Below, one piece after another: positions 32,420 to 43,500 of a stretch of 64,000 nucleotides of DNA. The position numbers and the translations under genes were made by a program. How positions within the stretch are numbered: position 1 is the first letter of the stretch; every line of letters starts with the position of its first letter. Origin of the DNA: Bursaphelenchus xylophilus. Its lineage: Eukaryota; Nematoda; Chromadorea; Rhabditida; Aphelenchoididae. The notes beneath the pieces are model-generated. The model saw nothing but the letters and a program-made list of their open reading frames with translations. It had not been told where the DNA came from and did no database searches. Location: the NCBI GenBank assembly GCA_904066235.2, contig CAJFCV020000002.1, forward strand, positions 2,542,001 through 2,606,000, given 5' to 3'.

Positions 32420-32830
32420 GAAGTAGGCCACATATCAGTTCCTGAAAATTTTAGCTCGCGCTTTGTAATCGCAACCAAAATATTCAACTATCTTTGGTGA
32501 CGAGAGAGCACGCGCAACGAGGAGAGCGATCAGAGAAAAGAATTTTTGCCCGCCTCTTTGCCAGCTTCGCGCGGAAAAAATTCTTTTTTTTTTTGTTGAA
32601 ACCTTGCCCTCTACGGTAGAAATAGCCATGAAACTTGTCATGTCAAAATTTACAAAAAATATTCACCCTTTTGTCGATTTTCGATCTAAAAAATCCCGAC
32701 CGTTGCTGCAAAGTGCGAGCTAGGAGTCTCGGATGTCTTTTAAAAAATTGGCCTAAATTTGAGCCAAATTTCATCAGGATCTCAGCGTCGCCCTTTGAAT
32801 GCTTTCCTTGTAAATTAAGAACGTATTAAA
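32420..32830 (-). repeat. R1-family repeat, minus orientation
   Basis: Reversed R1 order: CCACATATCAGTTCCTGAAA, GCTCGCGCTTTGTAATCGC, TGCCAGCTTCGCGCGGAAAA, ATGAAACTTGTCATGTC, and a right end CAGCGTCGCCCTTTGAATGC. Confidence 0.65.
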
Positions 32831-33158
32831 AGCGGAGAGCGGACAGAGAGAAAAACAGTCTTTGGCAATATTTCATTTGGCCCAGTTTGATCAAGATCCG
32901 AGCGTCAAATTTGACATACAAAATGCAAAACGCAGAGGTTCAAGTAAGCCAAAAGAAGACGCAAAAAATCACCAAAATACGGTACTGTAACTCCGCCAAG
33001 AAAACAGAGAAAACTTGTATATTCTACAGTACTCACGACATAGCCAATGTTTTCGTGAAAAATAGGATAGAAAGTGCATGTTGACCATCTTTATATACAT
33101 ACTTTATAGAGGAAATTCTACGCAAAAATAAATAGTATTCTTTTTTGACTGCCTAAAA

Positions 33159-36100
33159 TCAGTCATCATGCTCATACAAGCTGTTGTTCCAGAACTGCTT
33201 GAAAATATCGCCGGATTGGTCGGCCGACTCGGTCAGTTGAATGAGTAGCGTGAGATAGGTCAACACCAAGGAGATGGTGGTCAGCACCAAGGACTTGCTG
33301 ACGATCGCAAAGCCCCACACGGTGATCCCGAGGCCGGACTGGCGGTTCTGCTGCAATAGCGACTGCACAATCGTGTAAATAGAGACGTCGTAGGGCCGCC
33401 AAAGTTGCCGATTGTTGAAGATCGCTTGTTCGAGATGGGACAGCTGAAATTATGGGGGACTTGGAAAAGAATGGAGGTTAAAATACGGACAAATTTAGGT
33501 CAGAATTTTTTTGTAAAAGATGGGAAAAAGTTATGAGGGAAGTGTTCAAAGTTCGACGTTCAAATTTTAAAAAACTTGGTGGAAATTTAGAACAGTTTTT
33601 TCTTACTGGGGCAGCGCACGTCAAACTGAGGAGTCCGGTGACCGGAATAGACCTTTCGCTATGGGTTTTTTACACTTCGTCTTGATTTCGCAGAGAAAGA
33701 GAGAAAAAAGACGCGCAAAAACGTACTCTCTCGCCCCAAAAAATCCCCATTTCTTCCCCCACTGAAAGTTTTTTCGGGTCTTTTTTTGGCGGATTGCCGA
33801 CGGAACGCCACATGGATTAAATCATGATCAGGAAATAGCCTCAACCATTCTGAATCGATGCCTTGTTCATTACACTTTTGCCGTTGCGGCAGAACTCTCC
33901 CCCTTTTTGAACACTCCCCCTTGAATGAACCCTCCCCTTTTTTGAACACCTCCCCTCTTTTTGAAAATTGAAGAAATTAGGTGTGACATGTCATACGATG
34001 AAATTTTTTTTCAAATTGAAGAAATTAGGTGTGACATGTCATACGATGAAATTTTTGTTTCAAATTGAAGAAACGGGGTGTGACGTGTCATACGATGAAA
34101 ATTTTTCCCAATTTGGTAAAAAAATTTCATCGTATAAAGTGTCAACCTCATTTTTCTCAATTTGAAAAAATTTTTCATTGTATGACATGTCACACCTCAT
34201 TTTTCTCAATTACCTGCGACGAAACCTTGGCCGGCATCATTGTCAACGCCGTCATCTCCACGATGCAGAACGTCAGCTCCAGCGCCGACGACATGATCCT
34301 CATCGTATCCCCGCTGTACAGGCTATGATGACCATTGAGCATTGTGAAGATTGTTGTGGGAATGTTTGTACCAATCATGACGAAATTGTAAATCTCGAAT
34401 ATCCGATTGGTTTCGTTCAGAATCTTGCACAAGTGAGCGTGCCGGTCGCTCAGATTTAGCAGGTCTTCGATGGATTTGGAGCGGTCGGTGGTGTGATGGC
34501 CAATCTGAAAGGTTTAGGGATTGAGGCGAAGTTTTATCAGATTTCTTGAAGACAATTTTTTTTAAGAAAAAGAAATTCTTTTTTTAAGAAATTGGGATAA
34601 ATTTAGTTCCTGAATTTAGCTAACTCTATTTCTACCGTAGAGGGAAGGCTTCCCAAAACAAATCAATTTTTTCCACACGAAACTGGCAAAGATATGGCTA
34701 AAAGTAATTTCTCTTACGCCGCTCTCCACGTTTCGCCCACTCTCTGGACTGCAAAGGTCGTATTACCTTGGTTCCCCTTAACCATTTTTTCGACGCCGCC
34801 CTGAGGGATCACCTCCTGCTCTTCCTGCGTTAGCTACGGCACTGGGTAGACCACGAACAGTGACGGACAGTGGCAAAAAACGTCCCATTTTGCATCCGGG
34901 AAGCATCAAAAATGTGGCAAAATGCTTCCCTCTCCAAGTGAAAAAACTTCGTTTTGAAGGGCGCGCCACGTCAAACTGAGGATTCCGGTGACCGGAATAG
35001 ACCCTTTGCTATCGGTTTTTACACTTCATCTTGATTTCGGAGAGACAACAAAGACACGCTAAAACGTACTCTCTCGCCCCAAAAGTTCCCCATTTCTTCC
35101 CCGACAAAACGTTTTTTCGCGTCTTTTTTTGGCAAACTGCCAATCTATTCACCGGACTGTTTTAGCTTATCTCAGTTTGACGTGCGAGCCCTTTCCCTCA
35201 CAAAAAGAACGGCCGCGCATTTGAAATCGAAGTTTCTTCACTTGGAGGGGAAGCATTTTGCCACATTTTTGATCCCTTCAAGGATGCAAAATGGTACGGT
35301 TTTTGCCACTGGGTCAGGTCCCCCACTGAACACGTTAGATTTGAAAAAGCTGATTTTTGGTTACTATAATACGCCGCGTGTCACCTTGAACAGTGTCTGA
35401 ATTCGCACATTTTGATTAAAAAAACATATCTTGTCCAATTTCCCGCCCAACTCACTCACCTTATCAATTTCACTTTTGATGGCATCAATCTCTTCCGTAA
35501 TTGTTGACAAAACAACCGAATACATTGTGAGAACTGCCGCCCATGTGGCAAAGGAGTACACGATGACGACATAACTCAGAAATCTCGGCCATCCGGTGAA
35601 CGGCTAAAGAATTTTAATGATTAAAAACGGAAATGTTTTGAAAATCACCAATTTTGACGCTTACAGTAATTGTTTTTGGGTTGATCAGCGTCTGGCCGGG
35701 ATTCAGGGCCGAGAAGATGATAAGGAGCACTGTGTTTGCCAAAATCACGGCGAGCAGACACCCGTACAGGACGACGGTCATCAGCAAACGTTTGCGGTAG
35801 GCGGCGGGGAGATCCGCCCAGGGCAATATGAAGATTAGCATGGCAATGTCGCCGCGAACTTGCCAGTAGAGGATGAAGAGCTGAAAAGGATTGCAAGAAA
35901 ATTGCTCGAACTTTGCAGCTCTGATTTTATTTGAGTTCTTCTTTCGTGTTTTCCTTGAGTACAAAGAATAACACCCAACTGACAAGAGAATACTCGATGT
36001 GCGACGCTCAGATTTTCGCTAAATTTTGCACATGTTTTGGGTATAGGCCGTATATCAATTCCTGAAAATTTTGCTCGCGCTTTTCAGGCACAGCTCGACG

Positions 36101-37756
36101 GACGAGAGAGTGCGCGTAGTGCGGAGAGCGGTGAGAGATAAAAACGTCTTTTCTGCCATATCTTTGCCAGATTAGCGCGAAAAAACTTAGTTTTTTGTGG
36201 AAACATTACGGCATCAATAGGCATGAAACTTTATGTGCCAAAATATGCAAAAAAGTGTCACATTTTTTTCGGCTTTTGGGCTAAAAATCTCGGTCGTTTC
36301 TGCAAAAACTTTCTGCAAAGCAGGACCTGAAATCTCACGAAAATCAATCTGTATTTGTACCAAGTTTCATCAACATCCGAACGTCACACTCGGAGCACTT
36401 CTCCTGTCAGTAACCCCCATCTTTCAATTATGCTTTTCCGCCACTTCCCATCACTCTTACCATCGAACACAACGACTGAAAGAGCCAGCATAATATCACC
36501 ACCGAGCGCTCCAATGTCCCGCCACCGTAGAGGAAAACGTAGGATGTGCCGTACACCAGGTGCAACGTAACTACAAACAACAATATCACGGCGGGAATGT
36601 CACAATTCAACGATTGACATATAATAAGGTTTAGATTTCGTGCAAACAAAAGCACGTCGTCAAAATAGGTTAATTTGAAGAGGCTTTGCATCTGAAAATT
36701 AGGTATAACGTTGTAGGAAGAAGCGAAAAGTTGTAGTTAGTACTATATAAGTGCACCTGCTGAGAGAGGATAATAGATTTTTTGATAGTAGGACCACTTT
36801 TTAATGACTAAAAAAGTCATTAAAATGTAGTCCTCAAAAAAGAAAAAGACTACAAAATTCTCCGTTATAGAAGGGCTTTGTTGTAAGAAGGTTAATCCTG
36901 GTCTAAGATTGGTTTAAACGGCCTCCGAAATTGTTCTTGAAAAAATTTCCATCGTATAACATGTCAAATTTCACTTTTTCAATCTGAATAAAAATTTCAA
37001 CCATATAACATGTCACACCTCATTTTTCACAATTTGAAAAAAATTTTCATTGTATAATATGTCAAACCTCGTTTTTTTCAATTTTCCAAATGGGGGAGTG
37101 TTCAAAAAGGGGAAAGTTCGAATTATTTGGCGAAAATCAGAAATGGGGGAGAGTTCCGCCTTTTTTAGGGAAGAGTTGAAAAAGGGGGAGAGTTCAGAAA
37201 AAGGGGAGAGTTCAGGCTCAACCTTTGACTGCAGTCCCCTGTTAGCAGGCTGTCGGGAAAATAATCTGGATTCGTCGTGCTTTGGCGCACCCACTATCGC
37301 TTTGCGACGGCTTGCCGAGGCTGCAGATTTCCCGCGCGACAAGGCGGGACATTTTTAGCGACAGATCCACATTTTTTCCCGACTGGCTGATATGATAGAA
37401 AAAGCGAAGAGGACGTGGTAACAACGCCTTCAATGTGCTATATATTTGTAATTTACAAGACTTCCCAAAAGACGTTATAAAAAAAACTTCCCAAAATAAC
37501 AACCTTGCTTACCAATGATGACCAAAAACGCAGCTCTCGCCTTCCTCAACGTCCTCACAAAGCCCTCATGCTCCTTGTACTGGTAGATCATACCAGTCAG
37601 ATTGAGTATGTACTCCAAGGCGCCGGTCCGCTTCCGGGCCAGTTTCCGCATCGCGTCGTTGGCTTCGGCGTCGTGCGCCGCCACCGTGCTCGGCATTAGC
37701 ACCAAAGAGAATGAGCGCCTTCGACCCTGCATGCCCCCACTCGCAATTTGACGCAT
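33159..37756 (-). CDS. Gustatory-receptor-type 7-helix protein (LITE-1/GUR/EGL-47 class)
   Basis: This is a minus-strand gene. Well-supported exons are 36691-36461, 35880-35665, 35603-35460, 34504-34214 and 33443-33159, all phase 0, giving 389 codons. A first coding exon at about 37756 (or 37696) to 37513 fits in content, but its donor phase does not match the next exon, so the N-terminus is uncertain. Hydrophobic segments include VILLFVVTLHLVYGTSYVFL, the VVLYGCLLAVILANTVLLII helix and YVVIVYSFATWAAVLTMYSV. The C-terminus carries the family signature TYLTLLIQL preceded by WGFAIVSKSLVLTTIS. In nematodes this family includes photosensors and receptor modulators; in insects, taste receptors. 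The introns carry F1, F2, F4, R1 and satellite repeats. Confidence 0.8.
33617..33830 (+). mobile_element. F4 element, right end missing
   Basis: Starts CACGTCAAACTGAGGAGTCC and follows the intact copy at 34967-35184 through ACGTACTCTCTCGCCCCAAA and GTCTTTTTTTGGC, then diverges. It lies in the last intron of the receptor gene. Confidence 0.7.
33890..34213. repeat. Satellite units in both orientations next to an exon
   Basis: CCCCCTTTTTGAACACTCC-type units (33895-33960) precede three direct copies of a roughly 50-bp unit (GGTGTGACATGTCATACGAT with TTTTCAAATTGAAGAAA) and two inverted copies. The array ends right at the splice donor of the exon 34504-34214. The same two unit types recur inverted at 36940-37240 in another intron of the same gene. 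Confidence 0.75.
34590..34770 (+). repeat. R1-family fragment
   Basis: Contains TTTCTACCGTAGAGGGAAGG, CCACACGAAACTGGCAAAGA and GCCGCTCTCCACGTTTCGCC. Confidence 0.6.
34858..35328. mobile_element. F2 foldback MITE split by an F4 insertion
   Basis: The left arm (34858-34966) and right arm (35185-35328) match the F2 family (CAGTGGCAAAAAACGTCCC; ACTTGGAGGGGAAGCATTTT). The GGGCGCGCC centre is interrupted by the F4 element. Confidence 0.85.
34967..35184. mobile_element. F4 element, complete (218 bp)
   Basis: The ends CACGTCAAACTGAG and CTCAGTTTGACGTG are inverted repeats. Inserted in the centre of an F2 foldback. A second copy lies at 33617. Confidence 0.85.
35994..36412 (-). mobile_element. R1 element, minus orientation, near complete
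   Basis: Left end CTCGATGTGCGACGCTCAGA, interior reversed (ATATCAATTCCTGAAAATTT, CAGATTAGCGCGAAAAAACT), right end ATCCGAACGTCACACTCGGA. Confidence 0.7.
36790..36834. repeat. Small hairpin
   Basis: AGGACCAC-TTTTTAATGACT and AGTCATTAAAA-GTAGTCCT pair around an A-rich loop with few mismatches. Confidence 0.55.
36940..37240. repeat. Satellite units, inverted relative to 33890-34213
   Basis: Three units with ATAACATGTCA(C/A)A(C/T)CTC / TTTTTCA(A/C)(A/T)TTTGAA are followed by several GGGGGAGAGTTC units. Unit types and their order mirror the array near the last exon of the same gene. Confidence 0.65.
37245..37390. mobile_element. F1 MITE, subtype C
   Basis: TA-flanked; GCTGTCGGGAAAATAATCTG left and ATTTTTTCCCGACTGGCTGA right with CGACGGCTTGCCGAGGCTGC inside. 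Confidence 0.8.
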
Positions 37757-37929
37757 TTACCGGCGAGCCGGCAAGACAAACATCCGCCGGGATTCTGCGC
37801 CCGACTCCGAAACCGGAAACAAAAGGTCAGCCGGAGCCGCGGAGCAAGAAGGTCTCACTTGTATCAGATAAGCGTTGTATTGTTTCATTTTTGATGAGTA
37901 TTTCTGTGCTTTGTAGTGTTTATAAGTGC

Positions 37930-40560
37930 TAAATCGGCTTTTCGCACAAAAAATATGACAGATGATAGAAGAATTTGACTAGAAAATAATCGCTATGCAA
38001 AGAAACATGGGAAGAATGAAAGAAATGGAAGTAATGCCTTAGGTGCGACAGGAATTTTGATGGCATTTTCAACAAATCTTACCGGAAGGCCTTCCAAGTT
38101 CGACCCTTAGATTTTGATGAAACTTGGCACAACTCATAACAAGTTTGAATCAATTTTTTACGTGTTAGTTGAAGACGCAAATCAGTTTGGGTCAACACAA
38201 AAAATGTATTCATAAAAAAGGTAATAAGGAAGTGGCTACGAGGCCTAGCAAATGGACGGCGGACGCTCGGCGAAGGCTCGCCGAAGACTTGCAATATGTC
38301 CACGTTTTCTAGTTTTAGCCCATTACTGACGTTACTTTTTTCTATTTGAGGTGTGATAACGTACAGCAGACAAAAATTTGCGGCAAACAACGGAGATTAG
38401 GAACTTTTATCAAGATATTATTGATGAGAATACATGTAAGATACCTCAAAATAAGTGTTAAGGTTTTCTAGGACTTGATCAGTCTTATCATGTCTACTAA
38501 GCAAGCCTTCTCCTAGCCTCTCTCATGCATACAACGAGGAAACAAGGCGATCCATAGTATCGTTGACCAGAACCGTCGCTGACCCAAAAAGTCGTAGCGC
38601 CATTGCTATTGTTGGAGTTTGAGTGAGCTTGTCTAGGACAGCGTATTAGAAGACCCGATTTCTGATTGTGTTGACGAGGAACCGAGGCTCTCTTTGAGCA
38701 CAAGTCAGAGAAACAAAATCATAAATACAATCCAAAAACTCGTTTCGTATCTATAACTCTTTCGTTTCACTCTAATAAATAATATTAAATAGATTGTTGA
38801 AAATCGTGTTCCAGACTGAACACTATTAATTGGCCGGATTATAGACTACAGCCTTACATGGCAAAGGGCACAACACCCTTCTCGACGAAGTGAACAAACC
38901 CAACGTAAGACTTGTGTTTGCTTTTTGATTTGAAGCAAAAATAAAGAACGAAAAGTACTTTTAAATTGGTCGTGCCTTGTTTATAATTGCTTGGCCTTTG
39001 AAAAAATCATAGCTGTTGTTTTGGAAAGTTCCCAAACAACAACAAGAGAGTTTTGTCGTGTTCTGATGACTAAACATAGTTTATATTGGCTTCATTTTAT
39101 ATAGGTAGCAATTGCAATCGCTTGAGGCTTGCTTTGAGCGATGAGATTTTTTAAAATTAGTTTTTTTTATTTCTTTTTTTACCCAATAGTCTGGCATACA
39201 CCGCGCAAACTTTCGTGCACATTCTTGGCTGCAAAACCGATGAATTTCTCGGCGGCCAATTAGGAAGGCAAAATAAAAATTTTCAAATAATTGGTGTGTG
39301 GTCTAGGAACTACACGTTTCTCTGTAAATTCTGCTCAAACTTCGGACATAGGCCACATACCGGTCTCTGAAAATTCTAGCTTCCGTTTAGCAGGGGCAGC
39401 CGAGATATTCAACGACTTTTGCGGCGGATGGAGCAAAGCGCGGAGAGCGGTCAGAAAGAAAAACGCTTTTTTTCCATATCGAGCTTGATGAGGAAAAATT
39501 TTACTTCATGTGTAAACACTGCTCTCTGCAAATTTTTATGAAACTTTCAATGCCAAAACCCACAAAAAATAGGGTATTTTCGATAATTTTCCAAAAATCC
39601 GTCCTTTCTGCAAAGCGCGAACTAAAAGTCTCACATATGTCTTGCAATTAGAAAAAAATATCCTAAATCTGCATCAGATTTTATGAAAATTTGGTTAAAA
39701 ATTGCATCTGTTTTTTAGCCTCCTCTCTCCACAAAAGCACCGCATACTTTGTTTTCCTAAAAGAACGTGCAAGCTCCAAAAAAACACTTTCCTAATTGTC
39801 AAAAGAGTATCCTTATCATTGTCCAAAATTTCCCTCCGTTTGGACTTTTGTTGAAGTTCGTCATTGTCTTCGTTAAATTGCGTAAATAATATTATCAACC
39901 TCCTTCAAAGGTAAATTTAAAGCTGTGGATTTTTTGTAATTTTTTTGTGCCTTCGAGTGCTGGACGCTTTTAGGAACGGCTTGCATAAAAGAATCCATAA
40001 AAACAAATAAAAGGCCCATAAAAGCGCTTTTCGTCTTGTAAATTTTTTGTGTTTACAAGTTGCTTATTTTTCTGTTGACTCACCGGGGACGTGCTCAAAA
40101 GTTTTGTTAAACTTTGCACCCATGTCTGGTCGCGTATGTTAATATAAGGCGCGTGAATTTTGATTGCTTTTGGACCTTTTATTTTATGCAGAAACCCGGT
40201 ACTTTTATGGAGAACTCTGGTCTGAAAAAAAGCGATTTTATATCATTTCTAGTCCGTTCGCAAAGTCGTTGGTGTTATTTTCGGCATTGCAAAGAAAAGG
40301 CAAAAATTTTAATTCGTGATCTTTTCAAATTTTTTTCCGGGCGAGTATATGCGTGAAATTTGGAGAGCGCTCAGAAGAAAAAACAATTTTTGGCCATTTC
40401 TTTGAGGGAAGAAATTATTTTGCGTGGAAGCATTCCTCTCTCTACGGTAAAAACATGTGTGTAATTTTTTATCGCCAAGACTAGGATTCTTGCATATATC
40501 TTCTAAAAAATTAATTTTTCGCGGCAGGTGGTGTAACAAGCATAATCTGAAATTTTCAGC
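37930..40560. other. Intergenic; repeats, no gene found
   Basis: 38090-38160 and 39330-39690 are R1 pieces, 38220-38610 is the partner of the repeat at 3420-3660, and 40250-40290 is a CCGTTCGCAAAGTCG fragment followed by a reversed R1 piece to about 40510. The rest is unique AT-rich sequence. Confidence 0.45.
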
Positions 40561-40585
40561 TTTAATTCCACAAGCTTTCACAGCC

Positions 40586-43500
40586 ATGAGCTCGGACCGG
40601 CGTCTAAAATTTTTGGTTTTTAACCCTTTCATCGGCGGAGGACATACCGGTCAAATGGAGCGGATCGAAAATGTGTTAGCCGAGGCTGGACACGAAGTGG
40701 TAAGCCGGAAATAATTTTTTTTTTTTTGGTTTATTAAGCGAATCGCTTAAATTAAGTCACTTGTCGGGAAAATAATGAGCACCCTCTCGCTTCAAAAATC
40801 GCATCGCCGCCGAAAAAAAATGTACAGGGTGTTTCAAGAAATTCCCCGGAAAGTATACGTCGATTTCTCGGCGCTCAGCCATGATATCCAAAAATCTTCT
40901 TTTGCAGTAGAAAGAAGGTTATGGGCGGTTTTTTTGCCTAAAAAGATTTCTTTTCTACGCCGACGCGGAATGCAGTGTATTCGGCGAAGACTTTTGATCG
41001 CTTTTTTGACCATCACACTAATCTCAAACGCTTTACTGTGACACTGCAGCATCCGGAAAGTCTTCAGATTTTTTGCACAATGGATCAGGAGGCAGGGTAT
41101 AACGCTATGCGATCCCATTAAGCAACTGCACAGTGCAATGCAGTCGCTGCAACATCGATAAAGTCGGAGCACACCGCGCGGATGTTTGAAACAGCAGGAC
41201 AAAGAGAAATTTAAACAAACATTTTTTTGTTGTTTTTCTGGTGCACCAAGTGCTTCCGTGATGACTAGACATCTGCCAAGGCTTGACCACAAAATTTTGG
41301 AGGGTATACGATACCTGCAGAAAATGCTTGCCAGACAATGTCGGCGTAGAAAAAAATCTTTGTAGGCAAAAAACCGCCCATAACCTTCTTTCTACCGCAA
41401 AAAAAATTTTCGGATATCATGGCCGAGCACCGAGAAATCGACGATTACTTTCCGGGGAATTTCTTGAAACACCCTGTATTGTGTCACGGCAAAATCAAAT
41501 TGCTTTTCTCTTCAGCGACACGAATGGCGTAGTGCCATTGCGCTCATTATTTTCCCGACATACTGGTAATATTCAAATGGCTGATAAATTTAGGTGAATT
41601 TCCAACCCTTCTTTCGGGAGTCGGGTCACACTGGAGTCCTACACAAGAGCATCAGGACAATAAATTATACATTCAAAGAGGGGCCGTTGACCAATCAACA
41701 AATGGGAAATCGGGGAGGACCGGCCAGATTCCTGGAGGGCGGCTTCAAATGGAAGGAGTTGTTTGTTAGTGTAAGTTGGTGGGCGTGAATTTTTTTGAGC
41801 TTTTCACAGCTCTGTATATTTATTCGATGCTGACTTATGGCCTCTTCGATATGTCACGCGTCGGCCAAACAAGCCACCGCATATTACACTCCTTCTGCGT
41901 TGGTGTATAAATTTTTTTTGACAAAATACCGAGCATCTTCTTATTTCTATGTAATATATAAATACCGCAAAAAGATTTTTTTTTGAATATCTTGGCTGGA
42001 CATTGAGAAATTGCCAAAATTTTTTTCTAGTAGGCTGACACTTTGGTTAAACCAAGTATAATAAAAAACGTTGGCTCTTCATGAGAGTTTTGCCCCCTAA
42101 AAATTTCAGTTGTTTCTACAAACTGCGAGCTAGGAATCTTACATACGTCTTCGAAAAAATTACCGCCTTGCGCCAAGTTTTCTAAGAACCACAGCAACGA
42201 AATTGAGACATCTTCCTTGGTAAAAAAAGTTCAATTTCAGCCGGTCCAACCGATGGGAAGGCGCTATCGAGAGTTCTGCATTGAGATGGTGACAGACGAC
42301 GAGTTCATGGACAAGCTGGCTGCCGAAAACTTTGACCTCCTCATCTTCGAATTCTTCACTGCCGCCGGCGCTGTGATTGGAGAGAGGTTGGGGATCAAGA
42401 AACGGATTATGGTATCAAGCATGCCGTTGCAATTTGAGCTGGCGAAATTGTTGGGAATCCCATCAACCCCGTCGTTTGTTCCGGGTGAGAATTTTTGGAT
42501 ATTTGTAAAGAATGGTCGTCAAGAAAGAGCAATTTCTAAGTCCCATTTTAAAAGCAGTTTTTGGAAAACGACTATCGATATTTTTTCTGATTTTTAGATG
42601 GAATTCACACCGAAAACGTCAAAGGCTTCATTGGCCGGCTCAAGTCTTGTGTGGGTGTCATCAGGACCACAAATTTTATAAGAGGGCTCACGTATAGCCA
42701 GGGGGAAGCTTTGAAAGCGGTCCGGACGAATAAGTCTTTCAAGGTAAGCCTTTTTTTATCGTCTGTCGGAAAAATAATGAGCATTCTGTCGCATCGAAAA
42801 TCGCATTGCCATTGAGAAAATGAATTGTGTCGTGGCAAAACCAAATTGCTTTTTTGCTTTAGCGACGCGATTTGCGCAACGAGATTATGCTCAATATTTT
42901 CCCAATAGACTGAAATATTTTGATGTTTTCACAAAGTGCATGGGCATGTTATCACGACCCGGACGGTCGGCGATTTAGCGGTTTCGGCTCGAAAATAATT
43001 TTTCAAAACTTTGGGAAGGCAAAGGTCAATTTAAAATATATGTTTTTCAGTCGGTTCAAAATGGCGGATCTCAGCTACCGAAAAATCAAAATTTTAGAAA
43101 AATCGGCGGAGTCTCCGCGGAGAAATTCAAAGAAACAACTTGTCAGTTTCAAGTGGTGCACCCTGTATCTCTAAAGTCTTCCAGTACTTCCAATTTTAAT
43201 CAGCTCTGATTACAGGAGATCCTAGCGACCTGCTCCTACTTCTGGGTCAACACCGACGAATTTGTCGACTTCCCAAGGCCAATTTCCCACAAGTACATCA
43301 ATATTGGAGGCCTTGGAATGGCGGACAACCTGAAGAAAGCGACCAAATTGCCGGATGAAATTGAAAATGTTTTCAAAAAGGCCAAGAAAGGAGTAATATT
43401 GGCGTCGTTCGGAACAGTTACGAAAACCGCGGAGTTGCCGGAGAGTTACAAAAAGGGAATCTTGAATGCTTTTGCCGAGTTCCCGGAGGTGGAATTCATA

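Noticed and set aside
40834..41292. A 152-codon minus-strand ORF as a mariner transposase
   Set aside because: It runs across the inverted arm and centre of a foldback element and shows no DDD/DDE-type spacing or helix-turn-helix that I can recognise.
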